Source of the DNA: a bacterium
GTDB lineage: Bacteria > Myxococcota_A > UBA9160 > SZUA-336
Length of the DNA: 64,000 nucleotides
Direction: 5' to 3'
NCBI GenBank assembly: GCA_024226335.1
Contig: JAAELY010000270.1
Span: 16,426 to 80,425, forward strand
Part shown: positions 45,436 to 53,877 of the stretch, piece after piece
Layout of the letters: each line of letters starts with the position of its first letter
Numbering within the stretch: the stretch's first letter is position 1
The notes under the pieces: generated by a model
Seen by the model: the letters and a program-made list of their open reading frames with translations, nothing else
Databases searched by the model: none
Told to the model about the DNA's origin: nothing
Translations under genes and position numbers: made by a program

Positions 45436-45934
45436 CAGTCCGCGGATACTGGACCGGTGCGCGCAAAGCGAGGAATCGATCGGGGGCGGGGCACCGCCCC
45501 CGATCTTCCTTGGTCCCTTCGCTAAACCTGGACAACGCGTCAGTCCGCCTGTGGGTTCGCGAACTCTGTTCAGATTGGCCTGGAGCGTCCTATTCGCTCG
45601 AGTGTTGCGGATCGCCCGAATCGCGGCCCTGCTCCAGTACTCGCAGGGACCGACCGCAGTGTCACCTGCCCTGTGGCGGGTCTTGACCCTGCGACGAGGA
45701 ACGCGGAGTCTTCTGAGTCGAATCAGTCGAGATTCCGCAGCTTCCTCGGAACAGACTAACATCAATGAGCATGCAAGAGACACGCAAGATTTCGGCAATC
45801 ATGCCAGAAGCGCCTACTCGGAATTTCGAAAGTCCAGCGTTGTGAGCGCCTTGCCTTGCAGCTTGCACGACGCTTGCGGGTCCATGAGATGCGAGGTTTC
45901 CTCGGATCCGTGGGCGTCTCGCCCGCCGGATCTC
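45436..45934. other. 499-bp intergenic region between convergent SDR and mlaC genes
   Basis: Open frames here lack protein-like composition and good ribosome binding sites. The only structure I can support is the terminator hairpin at 45478-45505. I see no tRNA or other RNA gene. The rest may be a decayed sequence or long 3' untranslated regions. Confidence 0.5.
45478..45505. terminator. Strong 12-bp GC-rich hairpin after the SDR gene
   Basis: A perfect 12-bp stem, GATCGGGGGCGG / CCGCCCCCGATC with a 4-base loop, followed by TTCCTTGGTCCCTT. It lies 43 bp after the SDR stop, so it is a likely rho-independent-type terminator for that gene, despite a short T-run. Confidence 0.7.
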
Positions 45935-46570
45935 CTACTGGGCTTCCGCGTGATTGGCTGTGGCCGTCTTCTGGTTCTTCTCGCGAAGAATTGCGATCAA
46001 CTGCTCTACGCCCTTGTTGCTGACGATGTCCTGGATCTGGGAGCGGAAGTTCTGGATCGTGGAGACTCCCTCGATCACCACATCGATCACTCGCCATGGA
46101 GCGCCATTCTTGGAGTGGAGGCGGTAGGTGATCAGCACACCGTCGGCTGCGCCACCGATGACCTTGGTCTGGACGGTCACATCGCTGTTCTTTTCTACGC
46201 GCGCCTTGCCGATCTCGATGGTCTCGTCGGAAAACGACTCCAGATTGCTTCCGTAGGTGAGCGCAATATGCTCCTTGAACTCGTCGCGAAACTCGATCTG
46301 TTGCGCCTCGCTCAGCTTTCTCCGGTTCTTGCCCAGGACCAGCTTGGTCATGCGGTCGAGGTTGAAGCGCTCGATCGCGAGCGCTTCGACCTGTGCGAGT
46401 CGCTGCTCGGGAGTGACGCTCTCAGCTCGCAAGATTGCGAGGAATTCATGGACCGTCTTCTCGAGGAAGGCGCGCCCCTCCGCCGCGCGATCTGCGCTGG
46501 CGGGCAGGGCAAAGAACAAAGCCGCCAGAATTCCAATGGCCACAACCGCAAAGCGTGAAAATCTACTCAT
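45935..46570 (-). CDS. mlaC: Phospholipid-transport periplasmic protein MlaC
   Basis: This 211-residue protein has a signal peptide (VVAIGILAALFFALPASA). An MlaC/Ttg2D domain follows: RFNLDRMTKLVLGKNRRKLSEAQ, EFRDEFKEHIALTYGSNLESF, and WRVIDVVIEGVSTIQNFRSQIQDIVSNKG. MlaC shuttles phospholipids between MlaA and the MlaFEDB pump. The ATG at 46570 follows GAGGAAGAAG and overlaps the mlaA stop by eight bases, so translation is coupled. In E. coli mlaC is next to mlaD, but here mlaA separates them. Confidence 0.93.
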   Translation of the reverse strand: MSRFSRFAVVAIGILAALFFALPASADRAAEGRAFLEKTVHEFLAILRAESVTPEQRLAQVEALAIERFNLDRMTKLVLGKNRRKLSEAQQIEFRDEFKEHIALTYGSNLESFSDETIEIGKARVEKNSDVTVQTKVIGGAADGVLITYRLHSKNGAPWRVIDVVIEGVSTIQNFRSQIQDIVSNKGVEQLIAILREKNQKTATANHAEAQ

Positions 46571-47333
46571 CTTCTTCCTCATCGAGTTCGTACAGGGATT
46601 CGTCCGGTTCGGTGCTTTCACCACTGCGATCATTGGCGACCTGGGCTTCGCGGTTCTGCCGATACGCACCGCGCGCAAACACGTAGAAGTCCAGCGCACC
46701 CTTGCGCGCTTCGTCGATCTGTTCGAGCGCGAGGGTGCGACTGTTGATCTGGCGCACGCTGCCTCCGGGCAACAGCGGCGATGAGCCCACATTCAAGACC
46801 CAATCGATCGGCTTGGCCGTAAGATCGCGACGCCCGCTGGGTCCCATGAAAGGCAAGACCAGATATGAGCCGGCACCGAGCCCCCAGACTCCCAGGGTTT
46901 GACCGAAGTCCTCATCGCGCGTCGGCATGCCCCAACCAGTGGCCGGATCAAAAAAACCCGCGATGCCAATCGTCGAGTTCGTCACGAAACGGCCCACATC
47001 CCTTCCCGCCTGTTTGACCTCGCCCTGGAGCAGGTTGTTCACGAGCTGCCCGGGGAAATTCAGATTCAGGAACATCTGCTGCAGATGGACCCGGAAGTAC
47101 TCGGGAGTGATCCAACTCCAGCCGATGGCGACCGGCTTCAAGAAGAAGCGATCCAGCGTCTCGTTGAAGTTGAAAAAGCCGCGATTGATGCCTTTGATCG
47201 GATCGATGTCCGCTTGCTCTTGCTGGGCTTCCTCGGTGATCAGCCGTTCAGGGGCCGTCGAGCCGCAGGCACTGGCCAATATCGCCAGGACCGCCAACAC
47301 CCATCCACAGCGTCTCGGCGCGAACTCTCGCAT
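46563..47333 (-). CDS. mlaA: Outer-membrane lipid asymmetry lipoprotein MlaA (VacJ)
   Basis: This 256-residue lipoprotein has signal LAVLAILASAC, then IKGINRGFFNFNETLDRFFLKP, VRNFFSNL-type LNFPGQLVNNLLQG, RFVTNSTIGIAGFFDPATGWG and DFGQTLGVWGLGAGSYLVLPF, all MlaA hallmarks. It removes misplaced phospholipids from the outer leaflet of the outer membrane. Its ATG overlaps the mlaD stop (TGATG), with an in-frame GTG three bases upstream. The C-terminal tail is acidic. Confidence 0.95.
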   Translation of the reverse strand: MREFAPRRCGWVLAVLAILASACGSTAPERLITEEAQQEQADIDPIKGINRGFFNFNETLDRFFLKPVAIGWSWITPEYFRVHLQQMFLNLNFPGQLVNNLLQGEVKQAGRDVGRFVTNSTIGIAGFFDPATGWGMPTRDEDFGQTLGVWGLGAGSYLVLPFMGPSGRRDLTAKPIDWVLNVGSSPLLPGGSVRQINSRTLALEQIDEARKGALDFYVFARGAYRQNREAQVANDRSGESTEPDESLYELDEEEDE

Positions 47334-47797
47334 CACTCGCCGTCTCCGCTGCCAAAGCTCGTCAGGAGCTTGCCGATCAAACGCTCGAGAACGACCGCGC
47401 CCTGCGTATAAGTGATCGTGTCGCCATTCCCCAGCAAATCGGGGGATCCTCCGGGTTCCAGCGACAGATACTGGTCGCCGAGCACACCCGCGGTCAGGAT
47501 CGACGCCGAGGTGTCGTCGGGCAACTCGAGCGAGTCGTCTACTTCCAGGGTGACGATTGCGCGGAAGTCCTCTTCGTCGAGATCGATCCGGCGCACGGTC
47601 CCGACCTTGACACCGCCCACCACGACCGGTGCGCGTTCGGCGAGTCCGCCGACCTCATCGAAGTACGCCGTCAGCGAGAGACCGCCCGGCCCCGCGTAGT
47701 TGGCGCCCCCAACCTGGATGGACAGATAGGCGATGGCCACAAGACCGGCCAGAACGAAGAGGCCCACGAGTAGATCCCGTTGTGCTGAGTTCGGCAT
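47333..47797 (-). CDS. mlaD: Mla transporter MCE-domain protein MlaD
   Basis: This 154-residue protein has an N-terminal transmembrane helix (LLVGLFVLAGLVAIAYLS) and one MCE domain (LSLTAYFDEVGGLAERAPVVVGGVKVG, then ASILTAGVLGDQYLSLEPG). MCE hexamers form the lipid channel on the periplasmic side of MlaFE. It starts 20 bp after mlaE and overlaps mlaA. Confidence 0.95.
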   Translation of the reverse strand: MPNSAQRDLLVGLFVLAGLVAIAYLSIQVGGANYAGPGGLSLTAYFDEVGGLAERAPVVVGGVKVGTVRRIDLDEEDFRAIVTLEVDDSLELPDDTSASILTAGVLGDQYLSLEPGGSPDLLGNGDTITYTQGAVVLERLIGKLLTSFGSGDGE

Positions 47798-47817
47798 GGT
47801 TTGACTTCCCCAGACTC

Positions 47818-48594
47818 CTAGATGCCCCAGAGCGCGGTGATTACATAGTCGACTACGAGTGTCGCAACCGACGCCTGGACGACCGCTCCGGTAGTTGCGC
47901 GACTGACGCCTTCGGAGTTGGGTTCCGAGGTATAGCCGCGATAGGTAGCAATCAATCCAACCAGGATTCCGAACACGAAGGCCTTGAGCAGGCTGCCCAG
48001 GATATCATCGGAGAAGTCCAGTGCACTTTCCAGGCTCGTCAGATAGGAGCCACCGTCCACGCCCAGTACCGGGACTCCGATCACATAGCCGCCCGCGAGC
48101 GCGAAGCAGATGAAAAGGGCCGACAGCAACGGCATCACGAGTGTAAGCGCGACGGCCTTGGGCGCGGCGACGTAGTGAATGGGATCGATCGAGAGCATGC
48201 GCAGGCCGTCGAGTTGTTGGGTTGCCACCATGGCGCCGATACCCGCGGCGGTGGCGGAACCGGCGCGTCCGATGACCAGTAGCGCCGTCAGCACCGGTCC
48301 CAGTTCCCGCACCAGGGTCAAGCCGACCAGCGAGCCCATGCTCTCTTCCGCGCCAAAGCGCGACAGCGCATTGAAGCTCTGCAGGCCCATGACCATGCCG
48401 ACGGCCGCGCCCGACGTACAGACGATCGCCAGCGACATGAATCCGCCCTCGAAGCACTCGTCGAGCAACCGGCGCGGGCGAAACGGAGGCGTAAACAAGC
48501 AAAGCAGGATCCGACTGCCAAACAAGCTGAACGAGCCGAGTCCTTGAATCAGCCCGATACTGCGCTGGCCGAGTGTGTGAATCGGGGTCGTCAC
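47818..48594 (-). CDS. mlaE: Mla ABC transporter permease MlaE
   Basis: This 258-residue permease has five to six transmembrane helices. MlaE/YrbE marks are EESMGSLVGLTLVRELGPVLTALLVIGRAGSATAAGIGAMVATQQLDGLRML and the C-terminal FGILVGLIATYRGY. It overlaps the mlaF stop by four bases (ATGA), so MlaF and MlaE are coupled. Confidence 0.95.
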   Translation of the reverse strand: MTTPIHTLGQRSIGLIQGLGSFSLFGSRILLCLFTPPFRPRRLLDECFEGGFMSLAIVCTSGAAVGMVMGLQSFNALSRFGAEESMGSLVGLTLVRELGPVLTALLVIGRAGSATAAGIGAMVATQQLDGLRMLSIDPIHYVAAPKAVALTLVMPLLSALFICFALAGGYVIGVPVLGVDGGSYLTSLESALDFSDDILGSLLKAFVFGILVGLIATYRGYTSEPNSEGVSRATTGAVVQASVATLVVDYVITALWGI

Positions 48595-49373
48595 GAAGAC
48601 GGCTCTGCTTCGAAGGCGGAATAGCCGGCCGCCTGAAGGTGACGATAGAGCCGCGGATCCAGGCTGTGATCGACCTGTTTCACCGGTCCGCTGATGGCCG
48701 AGCGATCGACCACGAACACGACTTCGTCCGCCATGCGCAGGGTCGTCGCAATATTGTGATTGGTGAGGATCATCGTCACATTGGTTCGCTGGTTCACGTC
48801 CACCAGAAGGGTCTCGATCAGGCGCACCGCAATTGGATCGAGGCCAGAAAACGGTTCGTCACAGAGCAGGATTTCCGGCTCGGTGATCATCGCGCGCGCG
48901 AGTGCGACGCGTTTCATCATGCCGCCGGAGAGTTGACCCGGCAGCAGGCGCTCCACGTTTTCGAGTCCGACGGAGTCGAACATCGAACGCACTCGATCCC
49001 CGATCTCCGACCCGGGCAGGTTCGTGTGTTCGCGAAGCGGTAGTGCCACGTTGTCGAACACGCTCATCGAGTCGAGCAGTGCGCCGCCCTGGAACATCAT
49101 CCCGATCTTGCGCCGCACGCGCTGGGTCTGCCGTTCGTTCAGGTCGGTGACCTCGTCGTCGCCGATCCAGATATCGCCGAAGTCAGGCTTCTGGAGGCCG
49201 CTGATCATGCGCAGCAGGGTGCTCTTGCCCGCACCACTGGCGCCCAGGACGACCGACAATCCACCCTGAGGAAATCGACAGGACAGACTGTCGAAGATCA
49301 CGCGATCTTCCAGTTTCAGACGAACGTTGATGATATCGACGTGAGCCTGGCCCGGATCGGGCACTTGGGTCAT
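48591..49373 (-). CDS. mlaF: Mla ABC transporter ATPase MlaF
   Basis: This 260-residue ABC ATPase has LGASGAGKSTLL (Walker A), QLSGGMMKRVALARA, the Q-loop region MFQGGALLDSMSVFDNV and LLCDEPFSGLDP (Walker B). The GALLDSMSVFDNVA segment is typical of MlaF. The ATG at 49373 lies after a run of G's that can pair with 16S rRNA; the frame is open further up but those residues are not family-like. It is divergent from the unknown two-TM protein. Confidence 0.95.
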   Translation of the reverse strand: MTQVPDPGQAHVDIINVRLKLEDRVIFDSLSCRFPQGGLSVVLGASGAGKSTLLRMISGLQKPDFGDIWIGDDEVTDLNERQTQRVRRKIGMMFQGGALLDSMSVFDNVALPLREHTNLPGSEIGDRVRSMFDSVGLENVERLLPGQLSGGMMKRVALARAMITEPEILLCDEPFSGLDPIAVRLIETLLVDVNQRTNVTMILTNHNIATTLRMADEVVFVVDRSAISGPVKQVDHSLDPRLYRHLQAAGYSAFEAEPSS

Positions 49374-49446
49374 GTTCCCCCCCCCGGAAGCGAACCCTGG
49401 GTTTGTTAATCGCATTCCTGTGGCAAAGGTCAACGCGGAGAGGCGC

Positions 49447-50172
49447 ATGGCGCAGAAGCTGGATCCGAGCGAAATCATCGAGACCGTCGAACTCCTTCAG
49501 CGGAGGATCGTCGAGCGCTTTCCCGAGGCAAACCTGGGTGAGTTCTGCGGCGAAGTGCTGGGTGTCGCTCGAAAAGCCGAACTGCGCACCGCCTGGATCC
49601 GTCGCCCGATCCTGGTGTTGCGAATCGCCGTCAGCCTGCTGATCCTGGGCTTTCTCTCGATCCTGATCCGCATAGGCCTCGGCGTGGCTCCTCTGACCGC
49701 CGACCCGTCGATCGGTGATTTCGTGCAAAGCACAGAAGCTTTTTTGAGCACCTCCGTGATCGTCGGTGCCGGCGCGGTCTTTCTGGCCAGCCTCGAGCTG
49801 CGCATCAAGCGCAGGCGGGCGCTTGCGGCGATTCACGAACTTCGCGAGATGGCCCACATCGTCGACATGCACCAGCTCACCAAGGACCCGGCTCCGCCCA
49901 AGAGCGAGCGGCCCGACACGGAGTCTTCTCCCGATCGCTCGCTGAGCTCCTATGAGCTGAGTCGCTACCTGGACTACTGCAGCGAGATGCTCGCGCTCCT
50001 GTCCAAAATCGGAGCGCTCTACGCGCGGGATCTGAACGATGCCGTGGTGCTCGCCGGTGTCGACAGTTTGCAGGGGCTGGTCGACGGTCTCTCGCAGAAG
50101 GTCTGGAACAAGATGAACATCGTGAACCGCGCGAGTGAGTTCTCCGCGCGCGAGAGTTCTCCCCGCGAGTGA
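49447..50172 (+). CDS. Two-TM membrane protein of unknown function
   Basis: I do not recognise a named family for this 241-residue protein. It has transmembrane helices at about 55-77 and 100-118, flanked by basic residues, then a conserved-looking helix HELREMAHIVDMHQLTKDP (130-148) and a helical C-terminal domain (YLDYCSEMLALLSKIGALYA). I recall similar His/Asp-rich HELR...DMHQLTKDP segments in unassigned bacterial proteins, but cannot check. The start was set at the ATG at 49447. Its stop codon lies inside the second copy of a 19-bp repeat. It is divergent from mlaF, with 73 bp between the starts. Confidence 0.8.
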   Translation: MAQKLDPSEIIETVELLQRRIVERFPEANLGEFCGEVLGVARKAELRTAWIRRPILVLRIAVSLLILGFLSILIRIGLGVAPLTADPSIGDFVQSTEAFLSTSVIVGAGAVFLASLELRIKRRRALAAIHELREMAHIVDMHQLTKDPAPPKSERPDTESSPDRSLSSYELSRYLDYCSEMLALLSKIGALYARDLNDAVVLAGVDSLQGLVDGLSQKVWNKMNIVNRASEFSARESSPRE

Positions 50173-50183
50173 GTTCTCCGCGC
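50131..50183 (+). repeat. 19-bp direct repeat spanning the end of the unknown two-TM gene
   Basis: The same 19 bases (GCGAGTGAGTTCTCCGCGC) occur at 50131-50149 and 50165-50183, 34 bp apart. Because 34 is not a multiple of three, the second copy is read in another frame and supplies the stop codon (GAG TGA). This looks like a slippage duplication that may have shortened or extended the protein. Confidence 0.75.
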
Positions 50184-50218
50184 CAGCCGACTCGGAGAGC
50201 CTGGCTCCTCGTTGAGAA

Positions 50219-51148
50219 ATGCCTGCTAAGGTGGTGGTCGTGAGTGAACCTGAGCCTTTAGAAGAACGCCGTATCGGGGCGGTGACGGTCCTGTTCGGAT
50301 CCGGCGGTGGGAAGTACCCGTCGGGGAACACACTTCTGGTCCAGGGCCGTGAAGAGTGCGTGATCATCGATCCATCGCTCGATGTAATTCCGAGGCACAA
50401 GGCGTTACCGCGCATCGATCGTATCCTGGCCAGCCACTGCCACGAGGATCACATCGCCGGGAATTTCCTCTTCCCCGAGGTTCGATGTCATCTTCACGAG
50501 GAAGACCTTCCCGGAATCCAATCGCTGGAGGCACTGCTCAAAATCTACGGCTACTCCGAAGCGACGCTCAAGGAATTCAGCAAAGTTCTGGTCGACACGT
50601 TCCATTTCGAGCCGCGGCCCGAATCGGTCGGGTTTCGCGACGGGGATGTATTCGATCTCGGGGGTGGCGTGCGCATCCGCGTGATCCACACTCCGGGGCA
50701 CACGCGTGGGCACTGTGCGCTGCATATCGAGCCCGACGACGTGTTGTTCCTGGCCGATATCGATCTATCGGGCTTTGGTCCGTACTACGGAGACGCCTGG
50801 TCTGATCTGGCGTCCTTCGAACGCACTCTGGTCATGATTCGCGAGTTCGATGCGCGCTACTACGCGACGTCCCATCACATCGGCGTGCTCGACGGTCGCG
50901 AAGCTTTCCTCGAGCGACTCGACCGCTTCGAGAGCGCGATCGAAAGGCGCGAACAGAATCTGCTCGCCTATCTGGCTGAAGCCCACGATCTGGACGAAGT
51001 CGCAGAGCATCGATTCGTGTATCGCAAGGGCGCCGGGGGGGGATTCGTTACAGATGTCGAGCGACGCAGCATGGCGCAACACCTGGACCGTCTCGAGCGC
51101 GACGGTCGGGTGAAACAGGTCGAGCCGGGTCGCTACCTGGCGACCTGA
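50219..51148 (+). CDS. MBL-fold metallo-hydrolase
   Basis: This 309-residue protein has SHCHEDHIAGNF, the metal-binding HxHxDH motif, HTPGHTRGHCAL and a later SHHIGVL that supplies more ligands. The C-terminal 80 residues resemble a winged-helix-like end often seen in glyoxalase II-like hydrolases (RKGAGGGFVTDVERRSMAQHLDRLERDG). Substrate unknown. The start ATG at 50219 is supported by position; an in-frame GTG lies at 50240. The next gene starts two bases after its stop. Confidence 0.9.
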   Translation: MPAKVVVVSEPEPLEERRIGAVTVLFGSGGGKYPSGNTLLVQGREECVIIDPSLDVIPRHKALPRIDRILASHCHEDHIAGNFLFPEVRCHLHEEDLPGIQSLEALLKIYGYSEATLKEFSKVLVDTFHFEPRPESVGFRDGDVFDLGGGVRIRVIHTPGHTRGHCALHIEPDDVLFLADIDLSGFGPYYGDAWSDLASFERTLVMIREFDARYYATSHHIGVLDGREAFLERLDRFESAIERREQNLLAYLAEAHDLDEVAEHRFVYRKGAGGGFVTDVERRSMAQHLDRLERDGRVKQVEPGRYLAT

Positions 51149-51150
51149 GA

Positions 51151-51654
51151 GTGACGACGTCGACCCGTCAGCGCGTTTCGGTGTGCTTCGTCTGTATGGG
51201 CAATATCTGCCGTTCGCCCACCGCTGAGGGCATCATGCGGCACCTGGTGGCCGAAGCGGGTCTCGACGCGGTCATCGAAGTCGACAGCGCCGGTACCGGA
51301 GCCTGGCACGCCGGCAATCCGCCCGACCCGCGTTCGACAGAAGAAGCGGCGCGTAGGGGCCTGAAGCTCGTGGGTGAGGCGCGCCAGTTCGAGGCAGCCG
51401 ATTTCGATCGCTTCGACTACGTGCTGGTGACCGATTCCAATCGCTACGACGATGTATGTGAACTCGCCCGTGACGTGGAGGCGCGCTCGCGGGTGCACAA
51501 TTTGCTGAAGTTCGATCCGGGCTCGGATGACGATGCCCCGGTACCGGATCCCTACTACGGCGGTGCGACTGGGTTCGCCGACGTCTTCGATCTGTGCGAA
51601 CTCGCGTGTCGCGGGCTGCTCGAGCACCTCCGCCGGCATCACGGCCTGAGCTGA
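51151..51654 (+). CDS. Low-molecular-weight protein-tyrosine phosphatase
   Basis: This 167-residue phosphatase has VCFVCMGNICRSPTAEG at the N-terminus; the CX5R loop is Cys15 to Arg21. VDSAGTGAWHAGNPPDPRS follows, and DPYYGGATGF carries the general-acid Asp near residue 131. In bacteria such enzymes often reverse tyrosine-kinase action on exopolysaccharide machinery, but no BY-kinase is here. The GTG start lies two bases after the MBL stop. Confidence 0.95.
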   Translation: MTTSTRQRVSVCFVCMGNICRSPTAEGIMRHLVAEAGLDAVIEVDSAGTGAWHAGNPPDPRSTEEAARRGLKLVGEARQFEAADFDRFDYVLVTDSNRYDDVCELARDVEARSRVHNLLKFDPGSDDDAPVPDPYYGGATGFADVFDLCELACRGLLEHLRRHHGLS

Positions 51655-52075
51655 TCCGACAGCTTCGGGTTCCCGGCGGGAACAGTCCCGGGCTCAAATA
51701 GAGGGAGGCCACCCGAAGGCGGCCTCCCGCTCCCTCGACTCCCTCCCGGGTCGCTGGAGCTATGCCGACCGGTTCCGCGTCCGGGTCGGCAACCAGAAGC
51801 CCATTCCAAGAGAAGCAGAACTCAATTGGATCGAGCCTCGGAAATTCCTCGTCTAACGCTGTTGGCGTCCTCCACTGGGCCTGTCTCGGCCCCGGTTGCT
51901 CTCACGAGCCGTCTTCTCCTTCAGCAAGAGGCATGCCGGTAGCGGGGAATTATTCCAAGTAGTTGCGTTTCATCAGGTTTCCTGATTTGGTCCGGCCAAA
52001 GCCATCACGCGTAGGCAGGGAAGAGTGGAAGACCATTACCCACGAGGTGGAAACAGATTCCACTCGCATCACGAT
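51655..52075. other. 421-bp convergent intergenic region with tandem hairpins
   Basis: After the phosphatase stop there is a 6-bp hairpin at 51669-51683 (GTTCCC / GGGAAC, loop GGC) and an 8-bp hairpin at 51703-51728 (GGGAGGCC / GGCCTCCC, 10-base loop). These may terminate the phosphatase transcript. The rest, AT-richer near 51930-51990, holds no convincing gene. Confidence 0.5.
51703..51728. terminator. Hairpin after the tyrosine phosphatase gene
   Basis: GGGAGGCC / GGCCTCCC with a 10-base loop, about 50 bp after the phosphatase stop. No T-run follows, so it is a probable but not classic terminator. Confidence 0.45.
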
Positions 52076-53098
52076 TCAGGGCAGTAGAAGCACCTTACCC
52101 AGGTTCTCCCGGTCGTGGAGGTAGTGGTGTGCCGCGGCGGCCTGCTCGAACGGAAAGGTCTTCGCGATCACCGGCTGGATGACCTCGTCGCGGGCGCAAA
52201 CGGTCAGAGTCTCCAGCCAGGCTGTAACGCGATCCACCTCTTCCCAAAGGTGTCCCACGTTCACCCCGAACACGCCCTTGTTCGAATTCATGAGTTCGAG
52301 TGGGTTGAAGCGGAACCAGGGCATCTGAAATCCCGCACGCAGGAGTCCCCAGCGATTGCGGCGCTTGCCCGGAGCGCTCGCGGACATTCCGAACATGCCG
52401 AGCCTCCCGGAGGGAGCGAGCGCGCGGTAGCTCTTCGCGAAACTCTTTCCGCCTACCGCGTCCAGCACCAGTTCCACACCGCGTCCGCGCGTGATCTCCG
52501 CGACGCGCTTTTCGAAATCCTCACTCCGGTAGTCGATGGCGTGGTCCAGCCCGATCGATTCGAGGAACTCGTGCTTGCCCGCGGAGGCGGTGCCGATCGT
52601 GTGCGCACCGATGTGACGCGCCAGCTGAATTGCGGCGATTCCCACGCCGCCCCCCGCCGAGTGGATCAGCACCGTTTCACCGGCCGATAGCGAACCCATT
52701 ACGACCATCAGCTGATAGGCCGTCAGGTAGTTCACGGGCAGTGCCGCGGCCTGCTGTGCGGACACACCGGCGGGACGCGCGTGCACCTGGACTTCGGGAA
52801 GGCAGATCACGTCGCTGTATCCGCCGAACTGTGTCAGGGCGAGCACGTCGCGGCCCAGCCAGTCGGATCCGACATCTCGTCCGATGGCGTCGACGATGCC
52901 CGCGATCTCGTAGCCCGGAACGACGGGCATCGCTGGCAGATCGGGATAGATGCCCATGCGGCCCATGAGGTCCGCGAAATTCACACCGGATGCTTCGACC
53001 CGAATGCGGACCTCGCCTTCCGCCGGCAGGGGGTCGTCCGCCTCTCGCAGTTCGAGAACTTCGGGTGGACCGGCCTTGGGGATCCAGATCTGTCGCAT
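52076..53098 (-). CDS. Zinc-independent MDR oxidoreductase (quinone-oxidoreductase-like)
   Basis: This 340-residue medium-chain reductase has PGYEIAGIVDAIG in the catalytic domain, and SAGGGVGIAAIQLARHIGA for NADPH binding. It lacks the Cys/His zinc ligands of alcohol dehydrogenases, matching quinone oxidoreductase or enoyl reductase types. VELVLDAVGGKSFAKSY is also family-typical. Substrate unknown. It ends in a long convergent gap and starts 5 bp after the lytic transglycosylase gene. Confidence 0.93.
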   Translation of the reverse strand: MRQIWIPKAGPPEVLELREADDPLPAEGEVRIRVEASGVNFADLMGRMGIYPDLPAMPVVPGYEIAGIVDAIGRDVGSDWLGRDVLALTQFGGYSDVICLPEVQVHARPAGVSAQQAAALPVNYLTAYQLMVVMGSLSAGETVLIHSAGGGVGIAAIQLARHIGAHTIGTASAGKHEFLESIGLDHAIDYRSEDFEKRVAEITRGRGVELVLDAVGGKSFAKSYRALAPSGRLGMFGMSASAPGKRRNRWGLLRAGFQMPWFRFNPLELMNSNKGVFGVNVGHLWEEVDRVTAWLETLTVCARDEVIQPVIAKTFPFEQAAAAHHYLHDRENLGKVLLLP

Positions 53099-53103
53099 CG
53101 GAT

Positions 53104-53850
53104 CTAGCGTAGCGCGGCGGCGACCGGTTCGGTGTAGCGGCCTTTGAAGGTGTCCCGGTGCTCGTAGACCTTTCCGGAGTACGTCCCGCGCGGGAAGGCG
53201 CCGCGTTGCAGCATGCGGCGCAAGCGATAGGGGCCCATGTTGTACGCGGCCAGTGCCAGTTCCTCGTCCCCGTACATCTCGACGACCTGCTTCAGATAGG
53301 CGATGCCGATGCGCAGGTTCGCCGAGGGATCGAACAGGGTCTCGGCGCCCCGCCAGGGCAGGGCGATGCGCCGGGCAACACCCTCACCGACGAAGGGCCG
53401 TACCTGCATCAGGCCGAGTGATCCGTGGGGTCCCTCCGCATTGGGTCGGAAGCGGCTCTCTTGTTCGATCACGCCCAGAATCAGGAACGGGTCCAGAGGG
53501 GGATCTTCACCTGCCGCGGCCAGGGCCTCGACCATCTCCGCGCGTTCGGCGGCTCGGATGTGGCGCGCGCGCTCGGACAGAATCCGGGAAAGAAGTGGGC
53601 GCGGATCCGGAAGGGTCGAAGAATCGCCGCCGGGCATCCTCTCCTGGATTTTGTGCACCGGTTCGGTTTCGACGAGCGGGGCCGTGAACTCGCCGGTCGC
53701 GGGACTCGCAAACGCCAGAACGGATTCCGGGACCGGTTGTGTCAGCGCGGGGCCGTCGAATGACGACAGACTCTGACAACCGCCGCTCAGCAGTAGAAGG
53801 AGCACTGCGGGGCGCAGCGCCCGCCCCGTGAAGATTCGCCTGGAATTCAT
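53104..53850 (-). CDS. Lytic transglycosylase lipoprotein (SLT family)
   Basis: This 248-residue protein has a lipoprotein signal ending LLLLLSGGC (Cys near 25), a Pro/Ser-rich linker, and an SLT domain (about 115-230): GVIEQESRF with the catalytic Glu, GSLGLMQVRP and YLKQVVEMYGDEELALAAYNMGP. It cleaves peptidoglycan glycan strands at the outer membrane. It begins 27 bp after the SNF2 gene stop on the same strand. Confidence 0.93.
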   Translation of the reverse strand: MNSRRIFTGRALRPAVLLLLLSGGCQSLSSFDGPALTQPVPESVLAFASPATGEFTAPLVETEPVHKIQERMPGGDSSTLPDPRPLLSRILSERARHIRAAERAEMVEALAAAGEDPPLDPFLILGVIEQESRFRPNAEGPHGSLGLMQVRPFVGEGVARRIALPWRGAETLFDPSANLRIGIAYLKQVVEMYGDEELALAAYNMGPYRLRRMLQRGAFPRGTYSGKVYEHRDTFKGRYTEPVAAALR

Positions 53851-53877
53851 GCCGCCTCTTATCGGCGCGGCCCTCGT

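Noticed and set aside
45506..45934. A tRNA-like T-arm near 45550
   Set aside because: The bases around GGTTCGCGAACTC do not form the other tRNA arms, so it is a chance match.
45380..46558. A 392-codon open frame on the plus strand in the gap and across mlaC
   Set aside because: Its first part has no ribosome binding site or domain, and its second part is antisense to mlaC.
51655..52075. A small coding gene in the convergent gap
   Set aside because: The best frame there (66 codons) has low-complexity composition and no ribosome binding site.
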